Positions 28,503 to 37,167 of a DNA stretch of 64,000 bases are shown here, piece by piece. A program made the position numbers and the translations under genes. The first letter of the stretch is position 1; every line of letters starts with the position of its first letter. Origin of the DNA: Frondihabitans peucedani (GTDB lineage Bacteria; Actinomycetota; Actinomycetes; Actinomycetales; Microbacteriaceae); assembly GCF_039537585.1 (NCBI RefSeq), contig NZ_BAABAU010000001.1, forward strand, positions 1,178,001-1,242,000, written 5' to 3'. The notes below the pieces were generated by a model. That model worked only from the letters and a program-made list of their open reading frames with translations, ran no database searches and was not told the DNA's origin.

Positions 28503-28539
28503 GGCCCCTGTCTGTTCTCGGTGAGAACAGGCGGGGGCC
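28503..28539 (+). terminator. Terminator-like hairpin after tRNA-Ser
   Basis: GGCCCCTGTCTGTTCTC pairs with GAGAACAGGCGGGGGCC through a GGT loop, 17 pairs including two G-U pairs, 9 bp after the tRNA. Confidence 0.7.
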
Positions 28540-28574
28540 TCGCTCGTCTCCACGGGTCGCTCCGCTCCCGCGGC

Positions 28575-28665
28575 GGCGCTTCGCGCGCCAGGCGGCGCTT
28601 CGCGCGCCAGGAACGGCGGGACAGGGGAAGGCAGCAGGACGGCCGGCGACGCTTCGCGCGCCAGG
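28575..28665. repeat. Three copies of an 18-bp hairpin repeat
   Basis: GGCGCTTCGCGCGCCAGG occurs at 28575 and 28594, and GACGCTTCGCGCGCCAGG at 28648. Each holds a small stem GGCGC-TTCGC-GCGCC. They lie between the tRNA-Ser terminator and the S4-domain gene. They look like a small REP-type element; I noticed no other copies in the window. Confidence 0.7.
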
Positions 28666-28689
28666 GCAGCACAGGGTTAGGGTCGGAGC

Positions 28690-29085
28690 ATGGCGGGTGA
28701 AGTGACCTCGGCGCGCGTGGACGCGTGGCTGTGGGCGGTGCGGATGTACAAGACGCGATCGGCGGCGACGGCGGCGTGCCGCGCCGGACACGTGCGGGTC
28801 AACGGCGAGCGGGTCAAGGCGGCGCAGGCGGTCCGCGAGGGCGATGAGATCCGCTCCCGCGAGGGCGGCTTCGACCGGATCGTCGTGGTCCGGAAGCTCC
28901 TCGTCAAGCGCGTCGGCGCTCCCGTCGCCGCGACCGCGCTCACCGACCTCACGCCTCCCCCGCCTCCCCGCACCGAGATCGCCTCCGTGCCGGTGCGCGA
29001 CCGCGGAGCCGGCCGCCCCACCAAGCGCGATCGACGCGAGATCGACCGGCTGCGCGAGGAGATCTTCGGACGCACCGACGAGTGA
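28690..29085 (+). CDS. S4-domain RNA-binding protein, Hsp15-like
   Basis: 131 aa. Residues 8-60 form an S4 domain (RVDAWLWAVRMYKTRS, then CRAGHVRVNGERVKAAQAV, then GDEI). The rest is a Pro-rich stretch and a basic tail ending RDRREIDRLREEIFG. This is the layout of Hsp15 (HslR), which binds stalled 50S subunits with attached nascent chains. The function in actinobacteria is untested, so it is given without a symbol. Confidence 0.9.
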   Translation: MAGEVTSARVDAWLWAVRMYKTRSAATAACRAGHVRVNGERVKAAQAVREGDEIRSREGGFDRIVVVRKLLVKRVGAPVAATALTDLTPPPPPRTEIASVPVRDRGAGRPTKRDRREIDRLREEIFGRTDE

Positions 29086-29306
29086 TCCTGCGCCCCTGAC
29101 GCCCCTGTCCGATCCCCGGATGCGCCACCGCCGGCTCGCCCGGACGGCCCGCCCGACGGGTGAGAGAAAAACATACTCTCCGGTCGGATACCACCCGAAC
29201 TGGGCTGTCTACCCGCCTCCGCCTCCCAGTACAGTGATCCGAGCGCGCGATCTCCCCCAGGGGTGGAGGAGGCCGGCGCCCCGTCACGTCCAGGGGGAAC
29301 GAAGCG

Positions 29307-29930
29307 ATGCCGAGCGGAACCAGCCGCACCGAGACCGACACTCACGTGACCCCGCTCCCGACTCTCGGACGGACCGCGCTGCTGTCCGGCGCCTTCAGCC
29401 TGCTGCCCGTGTTCGCCGTCGTGCTGTACCTCGCCCGCACCTCCCCCGCCTGGCCCGTGGTGCTCGCCGTCGAGGCCGTCGTGGCCGTCGTCTTCGTGGT
29501 CGTCTACATCCGCTTCCGCCTGGTCTACTCGCGCGTGACGCGCACCCACTTCGTGAAGCGCAGGATGCTGCTCCCGCAGGTCTCCGTGCAGCGCACCAGC
29601 ATCGACCGCCTGCTCCTGCACCGGGTGTACCGCACCGGCTCGACCGAGGCGCTGACCCAGCTCCTCGGCGTCGACTCGCTGGGTCGCCGGGTGCTGGGGA
29701 TGAACGCGCTGTTCTGGTCGGAGGACGACATCCAGCGGGTCGTCGAGGCCCTCGACGTGCAGACGACCGTCGACACCCTCCCGATGTCGGCCGCCGAGTA
29801 CCACCGCCGGTTCCCGGTGGCGCGGGGCTGGTACCTGCGCTGGCCCGTGCTCATCGGCGCGGCCGCCGCCGCTCTCGGCGTGCTGGTGGTCGTCGTGCTC
29901 TCGCTCGAGAGCGTCGTCGACGCCTCCTGA
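29307..29930 (+). CDS. Membrane protein with a PH-like cytoplasmic core
   Basis: 207 aa. Two transmembrane helices near 25-70, a central soluble stretch of about 100 residues (YSRVTRTHFVKRRMLLPQV, then LLLHRVYRTGSTEALTQLLG) and a last helix near 180-200. The middle resembles a bacterial PH-like domain by its strand pattern and the TRTHFVKRRMLLP start, but the match is weak. The 220 bp before it hold a possible promoter but no gene. Function unknown. Confidence 0.7.
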   Translation: MPSGTSRTETDTHVTPLPTLGRTALLSGAFSLLPVFAVVLYLARTSPAWPVVLAVEAVVAVVFVVVYIRFRLVYSRVTRTHFVKRRMLLPQVSVQRTSIDRLLLHRVYRTGSTEALTQLLGVDSLGRRVLGMNALFWSEDDIQRVVEALDVQTTVDTLPMSAAEYHRRFPVARGWYLRWPVLIGAAAAALGVLVVVVLSLESVVDAS

Positions 29931-29946
29931 CGGCGAGCGCCGCGGG

Positions 29947-31851
29947 TCAGCGGCGGCGCAGCAGCGTGCCGAAGATGCCCTTCGCGACGTCGGCCACGAG
30001 CCTCTGACTCGACTTCGAGGTCAGGAGGTCCTCGATCATCGAGCCCGACGATCCTGACGATCGCGTCGACCGGGGCGTGGAGCGCGAGGTCGACCTCGTC
30101 CGGCTCGCCTCCTGGCGCTGCGCCTTCTCGGCCCGCTCGAACTCGCGCTGCTGCCGCTCGTAGTCGGCCTGGGCCTTCGCCTGCTGCTTCGCGGCGCGCG
30201 CCTGATCCTGCGCCTGCGCCTTCTGAGCGGCCGCGGCCTCCTTCGCGGCCGCGGCAGCCTCGGACGCGGCCCTGGCAGTCTCGGCCGCGCCCTCCAGCTT
30301 CGCCGCGAGGATCTCGCGCGCCGACTCGCGGTCGATCGCCGTGCCGTACCGCGCCAGCAGCGGGCTCGCCGCGACCGTCTGGTCCATGGCCTCCTGCGGT
30401 GTCGGCGCCATGGAGCCGCGCGGCGCTCGGAGCCTCGTCCAGGCCACCGGGCTCGGCGCGCCCTTCTCGTTCATCACCGTCACGACGGCTTCGCCGGTCG
30501 CGAGCGACTGCAGGACCGCGCCCAGGTCGTAGCCGCTCGACGGGTACGTCGACACCGTCGCCTTGAGGGCCTTGGCGTCGTCGGGGGTGAAGGCGCGGAG
30601 CTGGTGCTGCACGCGCGAGCCGAGCTGGGCGAGCACCTCGCTCGGGACGTCCTTCGGCGTCTGCGTCACGAAGACGATGCCGACGCCCTTCGACCGGATG
30701 AGCCGCACCGTCTGCGTGATCGAAGCGAGGAAGTCCTTCGATGCGTCGCGGAACAGCAGGTGCGCCTCGTCGAAGAAGAACACGAGCTTCGGCTTGTCGA
30801 GGTCGCCGACCTCCGGCAGGTCGTTGTAGAGGTCGGCGAGCATCCACATCAGGAACGTCGAGAACAGCGCCGGCTGCGTCGCCACCCCCGGCAGTTCGAG
30901 GAGGCTCACGATGCCGCGGCCGTCGGACGCCACCCGCAGGAACTCGGCCGTGTCGATCTCGGGTTCGCCGAAGAACTCGTCGGCGCCCTGGTCGGCGAAC
31001 GTGATCAGCTCGCGCAGGATCACCCCCACCGTCTGCGAGCTGAGGCCGCCCAGGTCGGCGAGCTCCGGCTTCCCCTGGTCGCTGACGAGGAACGTGAGCA
31101 CGCTCCGCAGGTCGGCGAGGTCGAGGAGCGGGAGCCCCGCCTTCTCGGCGTAGTGGAAGACCAGGCCGAGGCTCGACTCCTGCGTGTCGTTCAGGCCGAG
31201 GACCTTGCTGAGGAGGAGCGGCCCGAAGCCCGAGACGGTGGCCCGCACCGGGATCCCGGTGCCCTTGCCGCCGAGTGCGAAGTACTCTGTCGGCGCAGCC
31301 TGCGGCGACCAGTTCTGACCGATACCGCGCGTGCGCTCGAGGAGCTTCGCGCTCGACTCCCCCGGGCTGGCGATCCCCGACAGGTCGCCCTTGACGTCGG
31401 CGGCGAAGACCGGCACCCCGGCGGCCGAGAGCTGCTCGGCGAGCACCTGCAGGGTCTTCGTCTTGCCGGTGCCGGTGGCGCCCGCGACGAGGCCGTGCCG
31501 GTTAAGCATGGCGAGCGGGATCCGCACCGGGACGTCCGCGAGCGCCTCGCCGTTGACGAGAGCGCCCATCTCGAGCGCGGGCCCGTCGAAGGCGTAGCCG
31601 CTGCGGATCCTCTCGACGTCGTCGAGGCCGAGAGGGCCGTCCGCGGCCGTGGTCGAGGGCTTCGCAGCGCTCTCCGCCCCTGCCTCTGGCGCACTGTCGG
31701 CCGCAGCCGCGGCGGCAGCGGCGGCGGCAGCGGCCTCCGCCTGGAGCTGTCGCGCGTGCGCGAGAGCGGCCTCCGCGTCGGCCTGCGCCTTCTCCGCTGC
31801 GGCGACGGCCGCGTCCGCGTCGGCTCGGGCACGTTCGGCTGCGTCGCTCAT
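29947..31851 (-). CDS. HerA-like ATPase (DUF853 family)
   Basis: 634 aa. The N-terminal 70 residues are an Ala-rich coiled coil with a run of 12 alanines. The ATPase core follows: RIRSGYAFDGPALEMGALVN, Walker A GATGTGKT at 124-131, a VFFFDEAHLLF Walker B and FVTQTPKDVP. The C-terminus is a second, charged Ala/Gln/Lys coiled coil and a Ser/Arg/Thr-rich tail. This is the DUF853 type related to the HerA translocase. No NurA-type nuclease partner is nearby, so its substrate is unclear. The ends are convergent with the PH-like gene. Confidence 0.9.
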   Translation of the reverse strand: MSDAAERARADADAAVAAAEKAQADAEAALAHARQLQAEAAAAAAAAAAAADSAPEAGAESAAKPSTTAADGPLGLDDVERIRSGYAFDGPALEMGALVNGEALADVPVRIPLAMLNRHGLVAGATGTGKTKTLQVLAEQLSAAGVPVFAADVKGDLSGIASPGESSAKLLERTRGIGQNWSPQAAPTEYFALGGKGTGIPVRATVSGFGPLLLSKVLGLNDTQESSLGLVFHYAEKAGLPLLDLADLRSVLTFLVSDQGKPELADLGGLSSQTVGVILRELITFADQGADEFFGEPEIDTAEFLRVASDGRGIVSLLELPGVATQPALFSTFLMWMLADLYNDLPEVGDLDKPKLVFFFDEAHLLFRDASKDFLASITQTVRLIRSKGVGIVFVTQTPKDVPSEVLAQLGSRVQHQLRAFTPDDAKALKATVSTYPSSGYDLGAVLQSLATGEAVVTVMNEKGAPSPVAWTRLRAPRGSMAPTPQEAMDQTVAASPLLARYGTAIDRESAREILAAKLEGAAETARAASEAAAAAKEAAAAQKAQAQDQARAAKQQAKAQADYERQQREFERAEKAQRQEASRTRSTSRSTPRSTRSSGSSGSMIEDLLTSKSSQRLVADVAKGIFGTLLRRR

Positions 31852-31962
31852 GGCTTCAGACTAGGAGGCGGCGCCCTCCGGCGACAGTGCTTCTCGCCGC
31901 CTGCGCTCCTAACCGCCTGCGCTCCTAGGCTCCCGCGCCCCTATGCTCCTGCACCCCAGGGC

Positions 31963-33192
31963 TCAGTGCCCGATGTCCGGCACCGTCCGCGGCCGGACCA
32001 GCAGCCACAGGCTCAGGATCGCCACGGCCGTCGTGCAGATCATCACGGCTCCCATGGGCGCCGCGGTCGTCACCCCGATGAAGCCCACGACGGGAGAGAT
32101 GAGCCCGGCGAGACCGAAGTTCAGGGCACCGAGGAGAGACGCGGCGGTGCCGGCCTCCTTGCCGTGGTTGACCAGCGCCAGCACCTGGACCTGCGGGAAC
32201 GAGAACCCGCACGACGCGATGAAGAACCACAGCGGCACCAGGACCCCGAGGAGCCCGAGGTGCAGGCTGTCGAACACGACGATCAGGACGGCGGCCGTGA
32301 TCATCACGCTGGTCGACCCGGCCAGGATCCACGGCGGGCCGAAGCGCTGGGCGAGACGCGACGACGCCTGCACCCCGAAGACGACCCCGAGCGAGTTGAT
32401 CGCGAAGAGGAGGCCGTAGGTCTGAGCGCTCATGCCGTAGACCTCCTGGAACAGGAACGACGACGACGCCAGGTAGACGAACAGGCCCGAGAAGACCATG
32501 GCGCCGATCAGCGCGACCCCGACGAAGATGCGGTCGTGGAAGAGCACCCGGTAGCGCTGCCGCAGGGTGGAGTGCCCCGCCTCTCCGCGGCGCTCCTTCG
32601 GCAGGGTCTCGACGACGAAGAACACGGCCGCGGCGACCACGAGGATGCCGTACGCCGCGAGGAACGCGAAGATCCCCCGCCAGCTCGTGAAGCGGAGCAG
32701 CTGCGAGCCGATGACCGGTGCCAGGATCGGAGCCAGGCCGTTGACCAGCGCCAGCCGCGACAGCATCCGCACCAGAGGCCTGCCGCCGAAGAGGTCGCGC
32801 ACCAGAGCCATCGCGACGACGCCGCCCGCCGCGGCCCCCATTCCCTGCAGCACCCGGAAGAGCCCCAGCACCTCGATGCTCGGCGCGGTGGTCGCGCCGA
32901 TGCTCGCGACGACGTGCAGGGAGCTCGCCACGATCAGGGGCACCCGCCGTCCGACGCGGTCGCTCCACGGCCCCACCAGCAGCTGCCCGAGCGCGAACCC
33001 GATGGTCGTCGCCGTCAGCGTCAGCTGGATGATGCCCTTGCCGACGCCGAAGTCGCTCTGCAGCGAGGGGAACGCCGGCAGGTAGAGATCGATGGTCGCA
33101 GGACCGAGAGCGGTGAGAGCCCCCAGGACGACGACGTAGACGAGGCGCTGGCGCCGGGTGAGGGCGTCACCCGGGTGCACGACGGTGGTCAC
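31963..33192 (-). CDS. Bcr/CflA-type MFS drug exporter
   Basis: 409 aa from a GTG at 33192 with GGAG 5 nt upstream. Twelve membrane helices; it starts RQRLVYVVVLGALTALGPAT and IDLYLPAFPSLQSDFGV, with the cytoplasmic loop GPWSDRVGRRVPL (motif A) and FRVLQGMGAAAGGVVAMALV. This is the Bcr/CflA family, which exports drugs and other small molecules by proton antiport. A TetR regulator is divergent at 33451, so it is probably its repressor. Confidence 0.93.
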   Translation of the reverse strand: MTTVVHPGDALTRRQRLVYVVVLGALTALGPATIDLYLPAFPSLQSDFGVGKGIIQLTLTATTIGFALGQLLVGPWSDRVGRRVPLIVASSLHVVASIGATTAPSIEVLGLFRVLQGMGAAAGGVVAMALVRDLFGGRPLVRMLSRLALVNGLAPILAPVIGSQLLRFTSWRGIFAFLAAYGILVVAAAVFFVVETLPKERRGEAGHSTLRQRYRVLFHDRIFVGVALIGAMVFSGLFVYLASSSFLFQEVYGMSAQTYGLLFAINSLGVVFGVQASSRLAQRFGPPWILAGSTSVMITAAVLIVVFDSLHLGLLGVLVPLWFFIASCGFSFPQVQVLALVNHGKEAGTAASLLGALNFGLAGLISPVVGFIGVTTAAPMGAVMICTTAVAILSLWLLVRPRTVPDIGH

Positions 33193-33372
33193 GGAGCTCC
33201 TTTGCCGAGGATGTCGCGCAGGCGGCACGAGGATGGCGCCCGGGCGGGTGCGCGGCAGCGCACGAGAGACGACCCCCGCCCGTGATCGGGGCGAGGGAGG
33301 GAGGAGGGGGGTCGCCGCCACTCGACGGTCGCAGCACGTCAAGCCTAGTGTCGACCCCGGGGTCGGCCGCAA

Positions 33373-33384
33373 GCGGTCGACCGC
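33373..33384. promoter_or_regulatory. Palindrome between MFS exporter and TetR genes
   Basis: GCGGTCGACCGC is a perfect 12-bp palindrome in the 258-bp divergent gap. It sits just before TTGAGA (33389-33394), a possible -35 element of the TetR gene. A TetR operator is plausible but unproven; G+C-rich palindromes of this length arise by chance. Confidence 0.4.
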
Positions 33385-33450
33385 CCGATTGAGAACGCCG
33401 TCGGAGCCCCGGTCTAGGCTTCGGGAGACGCACCGGATGCAGGAGGAAGC

Positions 33451-34017
33451 ATGGTGGACGCTCGCATCGTCCAGACGACGAAGTCGCTTCACACGGCGAT
33501 CGTCGACCTCGCGTCGTCGACGCCGGTCTCAGCGATCACCGTCGCCGACGTGACCCGCGCGGCGGGGATCAACCGCGCGACGTTCTACAGCCACGCGACC
33601 TCGCCGGGCGCGCTCCTGGCCGACGTGCTGCGGCCCGAGCTCGATGCCATCCGCGCGGCCGACCTCGACGCCCGCGAGGAGGGCCGAGGGCCCGCGACCG
33701 AGATCACGAGGCGCGGGATGGAGCGCGTGGTCGAGCACGTGGTGAAGTACCGCGACGTCTACCGGCTCGCTCTGCCCGACCCGCTGGACGCGTCGACGCA
33801 CCGAGCGCTCGCGCGGCACTTCGAGGAGTCGTCTCTGATGCACCTCGACCTCCGCGACGCGGCCGCGCTGCCGCAGGGGTTCTCGAAGCCGCTCGCCGCC
33901 GGGTTCGTGGCGCACGGCCTCGTCGGGGTCATCGAGAACTGGCTGACCGGCAAGCGGTCGAGCAGGCGCTCCCTCGTCGACAACATCATGCTCATGCTGC
34001 CCACCTGGTGGGACTGA
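33451..34017 (+). CDS. TetR-family transcriptional regulator
   Basis: 188 aa, ATG preceded by AGGAGGAAGC. The N-terminal HTH reads LASSTPVSAITVADVTRAAG followed by INRATFYSHATSPGALL, the classic TetR pattern. The C-terminal ligand domain is helical (MERVVEHVVKYRDVYRLALP) and resembles TetR_C_33-type domains. It is divergent from the MFS exporter at 31963-33192, which it most likely represses. Confidence 0.92.
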   Translation: MVDARIVQTTKSLHTAIVDLASSTPVSAITVADVTRAAGINRATFYSHATSPGALLADVLRPELDAIRAADLDAREEGRGPATEITRRGMERVVEHVVKYRDVYRLALPDPLDASTHRALARHFEESSLMHLDLRDAAALPQGFSKPLAAGFVAHGLVGVIENWLTGKRSSRRSLVDNIMLMLPTWWD

Positions 34018-34090
34018 CCGCCGCTCGCCCCGGATTGCGCCAGAGTTGCGCACGGCGGAGTCGTGCACGCCAGAAGCACGCACGGCCGGG

Positions 34091-35158
34091 TCACCCACGG
34101 TGGAGGCTCGCCTCGAAGGCCTGCAGGGTGTCGTCGTGGAGCGCCTGCCGGAGTCTCGCCGTCGCCGCCTCGTCGACACGGACGACCGACTGGTCGCCCT
34201 CCATGCCGGTCCCGGCCGTCGGCATCGTGAAGAACGAGAAGCCGGACAGGTCGATCCCGCGGAGGCTGTACGCGAGCGAGCCGGCAGCCCGGAGCGTGAA
34301 GCCGGAGTCGACCGTCAGGTTCTTGGAGGTCTCCGACGCGAAGTCGGCGAGCGCCCGAGGATCGGCGAGCACGTCGCGACTGATCGCCCGGCTCAGGATG
34401 CCCTTGAGCAGCAGCTGCTGGTTCGCGACCCTCTGATAGTCGCCGGTCGGGAAGGCGTAGCGCTCTCGGGCGAAGACGAGCGCCCGGTCGCCCTCGAGCT
34501 CGATCTCGCCCTCGGGGAAGAAGCGGTCGTCGCCTCGCGACGCCGTGAACGCCTGGGGGTTGTCGACCACCACGCCGCCGAGGCTCGTGGTCATCGAGGC
34601 GAGCCCGGCGAAGTCGATGATCGCCACGTGGTCGATCCGCGCCCCGAGGAGCTTCTCGAGGGTCTGGATCGCGAGGGGCGTGCCTCCCCAGGCCAGCGAG
34701 GCGTTGACCTTCGCCTTGCCGTGGCCGGGCACGTCGACCCAGAGGTCGCGCATGACCGACATGACCGACACGTGGCTGCAGTCTTCGGAGACGTGCACGA
34801 GCATCATCGTGTCGGCCCGCTGCGATCCTGCGCTCTCGAGATCGTGCGAGGAAGTCGTCTGCCTCGAGTCGGAGCCCAGCAGCAGGATGTTCATCGCTCC
34901 GGTCGAGGGGGCGGGGCGCCCCGCCTCGTCGGGGAAGGCCTCGGTCGAGGCCAGAGTCGTCAGGTTCTGGCCGACGAGGTTCTGCAGGAGGACTGCCCCG
35001 GCGCCGAGCACCGCGAGGATCAGCACGGCGACGACCCCGAAGGCGATGGCTGCGTTGCGGATCGCCCGCGAGCGGCGGCGGCGGGTGCGGCGCGAGGCCC
35101 GTGTCGGGAGCGACTCCGGCGCGGGGGCGGGGGTCGTGGCTGTCGGCGACGCGCTCAT
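34091..35158 (-). CDS. LytR-CpsA-Psr (LCP) family wall-polymer transferase
   Basis: 355 aa. Basic N-terminus, one transmembrane helix (about 36-58), then an extracellular LCP domain: MNILLLGSDSRQ, SQRADTMMLVHVSED, VMSVMRDLWVDVPG, and KVNASLAWGGTPLAIQTLEKL. These match the phosphate-binding arginines and aspartates of LCP proteins, which attach glycopolymers to peptidoglycan. The ATG overlaps the stop of the sugar transferase gene (ATGA), so both are one operon. Confidence 0.93.
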   Translation of the reverse strand: MSASPTATTPAPAPESLPTRASRRTRRRRSRAIRNAAIAFGVVAVLILAVLGAGAVLLQNLVGQNLTTLASTEAFPDEAGRPAPSTGAMNILLLGSDSRQTTSSHDLESAGSQRADTMMLVHVSEDCSHVSVMSVMRDLWVDVPGHGKAKVNASLAWGGTPLAIQTLEKLLGARIDHVAIIDFAGLASMTTSLGGVVVDNPQAFTASRGDDRFFPEGEIELEGDRALVFARERYAFPTGDYQRVANQQLLLKGILSRAISRDVLADPRALADFASETSKNLTVDSGFTLRAAGSLAYSLRGIDLSGFSFFTMPTAGTGMEGDQSVVRVDEAATARLRQALHDDTLQAFEASLHRG

Positions 35159-35865
35159 CAGTAGGCCCCCACCGGCGCGACGACGGCCCGGACGGTCTGC
35201 AGCAGGATGGCGGCGTCGTAGCGGAGGCTCCACCGGTCGACGTAGTGCAGGTCGAGGTCGAGGCCCTCCTCCCACGAGAGCGTGCTGCGGCCGCCGACCT
35301 GCCAGGCGCCCGTCATCCCGGGGACGACCTCGAGGCGGCGGAGGGCGCGCGGGCAGTAGGCGTCGACCTCGGCGGGGAGCGCCGGCCTGGGGCCGACGAG
35401 GCTCATGTCGCCGCGCAGGACGTTGACCAGCTGCGGGAGCTCGTCGATCGAGAACCGGCGCAGGATGCGGCCGAGCGGCGTGACCCGCGGGTCGTCGACG
35501 AGCTTGAACAGCGGGCCGGACGCCGTGCCCGACGCTCCTGCCACGGCCTTGAGGCGGACGAGGACGTCGTCGGAGTCGGACCGCATGGTGCGGAACTTGA
35601 TCATCGAGAACGGCTGGCCGTCGAGCCCGACCCGCGTCTGCCGGTAGAGCGCTCCGCCCGGGCTCGTGATCGCGACGAGAGCCGCGACCACGAGCAGGAT
35701 CGGAAGCAGCAGGAGCAGCCCCAGAGCGGAGCCCAGGATGTCGACGCCCCGCTTGGCGAGGGACTCGCTCGACGCCCGGGAGCGGTGCTCACGCTGGGGT
35801 CGGGCGGCCTCGGCGATCGAGGGGAGGCGCGGGCTGGCGAGGTCGAGTACGGTCGGGGTGCTCAT
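35158..35865 (-). CDS. Undecaprenyl-phosphate sugar-phosphate transferase (WcaJ/WbaP type)
   Basis: 235 aa from the ATG at 35865, which follows AGGAGAAGCCC; an upstream ATG at 35895 lies inside the operator repeat and is less likely. One hydrophobic segment (RGVDILGSALGLLLLLPILL on) is followed by the bacterial sugar transferase domain: YRQTRVGLDGQPFSMIKFRT, DPRVTPLGRILRRFSIDELP, and LRGDMSLVGPRPALP. It starts glycopolymer assembly by adding a sugar phosphate to the lipid carrier. It is the short form without the extra membrane helices. Confidence 0.93.
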   Translation of the reverse strand: MSTPTVLDLASPRLPSIAEAARPQREHRSRASSESLAKRGVDILGSALGLLLLLPILLVVAALVAITSPGGALYRQTRVGLDGQPFSMIKFRTMRSDSDDVLVRLKAVAGASGTASGPLFKLVDDPRVTPLGRILRRFSIDELPQLVNVLRGDMSLVGPRPALPAEVDAYCPRALRRLEVVPGMTGAWQVGGRSTLSWEEGLDLDLHYVDRWSLRYDAAILLQTVRAVVAPVGAY

Positions 35866-35875
35866 GGGCTTCTCC

Positions 35876-35899
35876 TGCAATGTGCAATATGACATTGCA
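35876..35899 (-). promoter_or_regulatory. Operator-like inverted repeat before the sugar transferase gene
   Basis: TGCAATGT (35876-35883) and ACATTGCA (35892-35899) are a perfect inverted repeat with an 8-bp centre. It is directly downstream of the -10 element at 35900-35905, over the expected start of transcription, so a bound repressor would block the promoter. The sequence is A+T-rich in a G+C-rich genome. Confidence 0.7.
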
Positions 35900-35928
35900 A
35901 GAGTAGCTCAGCACACCGACTGTATCAA
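35900..35928 (-). promoter_or_regulatory. Sigma-70-type promoter of the sugar transferase-LCP operon
   Basis: On the minus strand TTGATA (35923-35928) is 17 bp upstream of TACTCT (35900-35905). Both match the consensus well and the surrounding 60 bp is A+T-rich. Confidence 0.75.
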
Positions 35929-35971
35929 TACCTGATATTTCTCACTCTTGTCGGGCGCGAGAGACCAGCAC

Positions 35972-37123
35972 CTACTCCAGGCGGTCGAGCGCCTGGAGCA
36001 CGTCCACCACGAGGTCGTCGACCGACTCGATGCCGACGGACAGCCGGACGACCGTGTCGGGCACCTCGAGCTCCGTCCCGCGGACGGAGGCGTGCGTCAT
36101 CTCGGAGGGGTAGCCGATCAGCGACTCCACTCCCCCGAGCGACTCCGCGAGCTGGAACACCTCGGTCGACTCCGCGAAGCGCCGGGCGGCCGGGGCGCCG
36201 CCGCGGACGCCGACGGAGAGCATGCCGCCGAAGCGCTTCATCTGGCGAGAGGCCAGCTCGTGCCCCGGGTGGCTCGGCAGGCCCGGATAGTACACCCGCT
36301 CCACGGCGCGGTGCGAGACGATCGCCTCGGCGATGGCCTGCGCGTTCTCGGAATGGCGGTCGACCCGCACCCCGAGGGTCTTGATCCCGCGGATTGTCAA
36401 CCACGCCTCCATCGGAGCGGAGATCGCGCCGACGCCGAACTGGATGAAGCCGATCTTCGACGCGAGCTCGTCGTCGCGCACGACGAGGGCTCCGCCGAGC
36501 GTGTCGGAGTGCCCGCCGAGGTACTTGGTCGTGGAGTGCACGACGACATCGGCTCCGAGGGCGAGCGGCTGCTGGATGTAGGGCGACGCGAAGGTGTTGT
36601 CGACGACGACGAGGGCGCCGGCGGCGTGGCCGATCTCGGCGAGCCCTTCGATGTCGGTGATCTTCATCAGCGGGTTCGACGGCGTCTCGACCCAGAGCAC
36701 GGTCGTCTCGCCGGGTCGCGCGGCCGCGCGGACCGCGTCGAGGTCGCTCATGTCGACGGTCTCGAGGGTCACGCCCCACGGAGCCCAGACGCGGCTCACG
36801 AGACGGTGGGTGCCGCCGTACACGTCGTTGCCCATCACCACGCGCGAGCCCGACGAGAGGACGGCGCGGAGGAGGGCGTCCTCGGCCGCGAGACCGGACG
36901 CGAAGCTGAAGGCCGCCGAGCCGCCCTCGAGGCTCGCGAGGACCGTCTGGAGCGAGTCACGGGTCGGGTTGGCCGACCGGCCGTACTCGTAGCCGCCACG
37001 GAAGCCGCCGATGCCGTCCTGGACGAAGGTGGAGGTCTGGTAGATCGGCGGGACGACGGCGCCGGTGGTCGGGTCGAAGGCCTGACCGTCGTGGATGGCG
37101 CGGGTCTCGAAGCTGTGGGTCAC
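35972..37123 (-). CDS. metB: Cystathionine gamma-synthase/lyase (PLP transsulfuration enzyme)
   Basis: 383 aa from a GTG at 37123 with AAGGA 5 nt upstream. PLP enzyme: FETRAIHDGQAFDPTTGAVV, then YGRSANPTRDSLQ, and the PLP lysine in STTKYLGGHSD. It makes cystathionine from an activated homoserine and cysteine, or cleaves it. The residues separating synthase from lyase are hard to judge by eye. The pairing with a cystathionine beta-synthase upstream would also suit a gamma-lyase in reverse transsulfuration. It is 44 bp after cbs, same strand. Confidence 0.85.
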   Translation of the reverse strand: MTHSFETRAIHDGQAFDPTTGAVVPPIYQTSTFVQDGIGGFRGGYEYGRSANPTRDSLQTVLASLEGGSAAFSFASGLAAEDALLRAVLSSGSRVVMGNDVYGGTHRLVSRVWAPWGVTLETVDMSDLDAVRAAARPGETTVLWVETPSNPLMKITDIEGLAEIGHAAGALVVVDNTFASPYIQQPLALGADVVVHSTTKYLGGHSDTLGGALVVRDDELASKIGFIQFGVGAISAPMEAWLTIRGIKTLGVRVDRHSENAQAIAEAIVSHRAVERVYYPGLPSHPGHELASRQMKRFGGMLSVGVRGGAPAARRFAESTEVFQLAESLGGVESLIGYPSEMTHASVRGTELEVPDTVVRLSVGIESVDDLVVDVLQALDRLE

Positions 37124-37167
37124 GGGGTTCCTTTGCGTGGTGCTGGAGGGCGCGGCAGGACCGCGGG

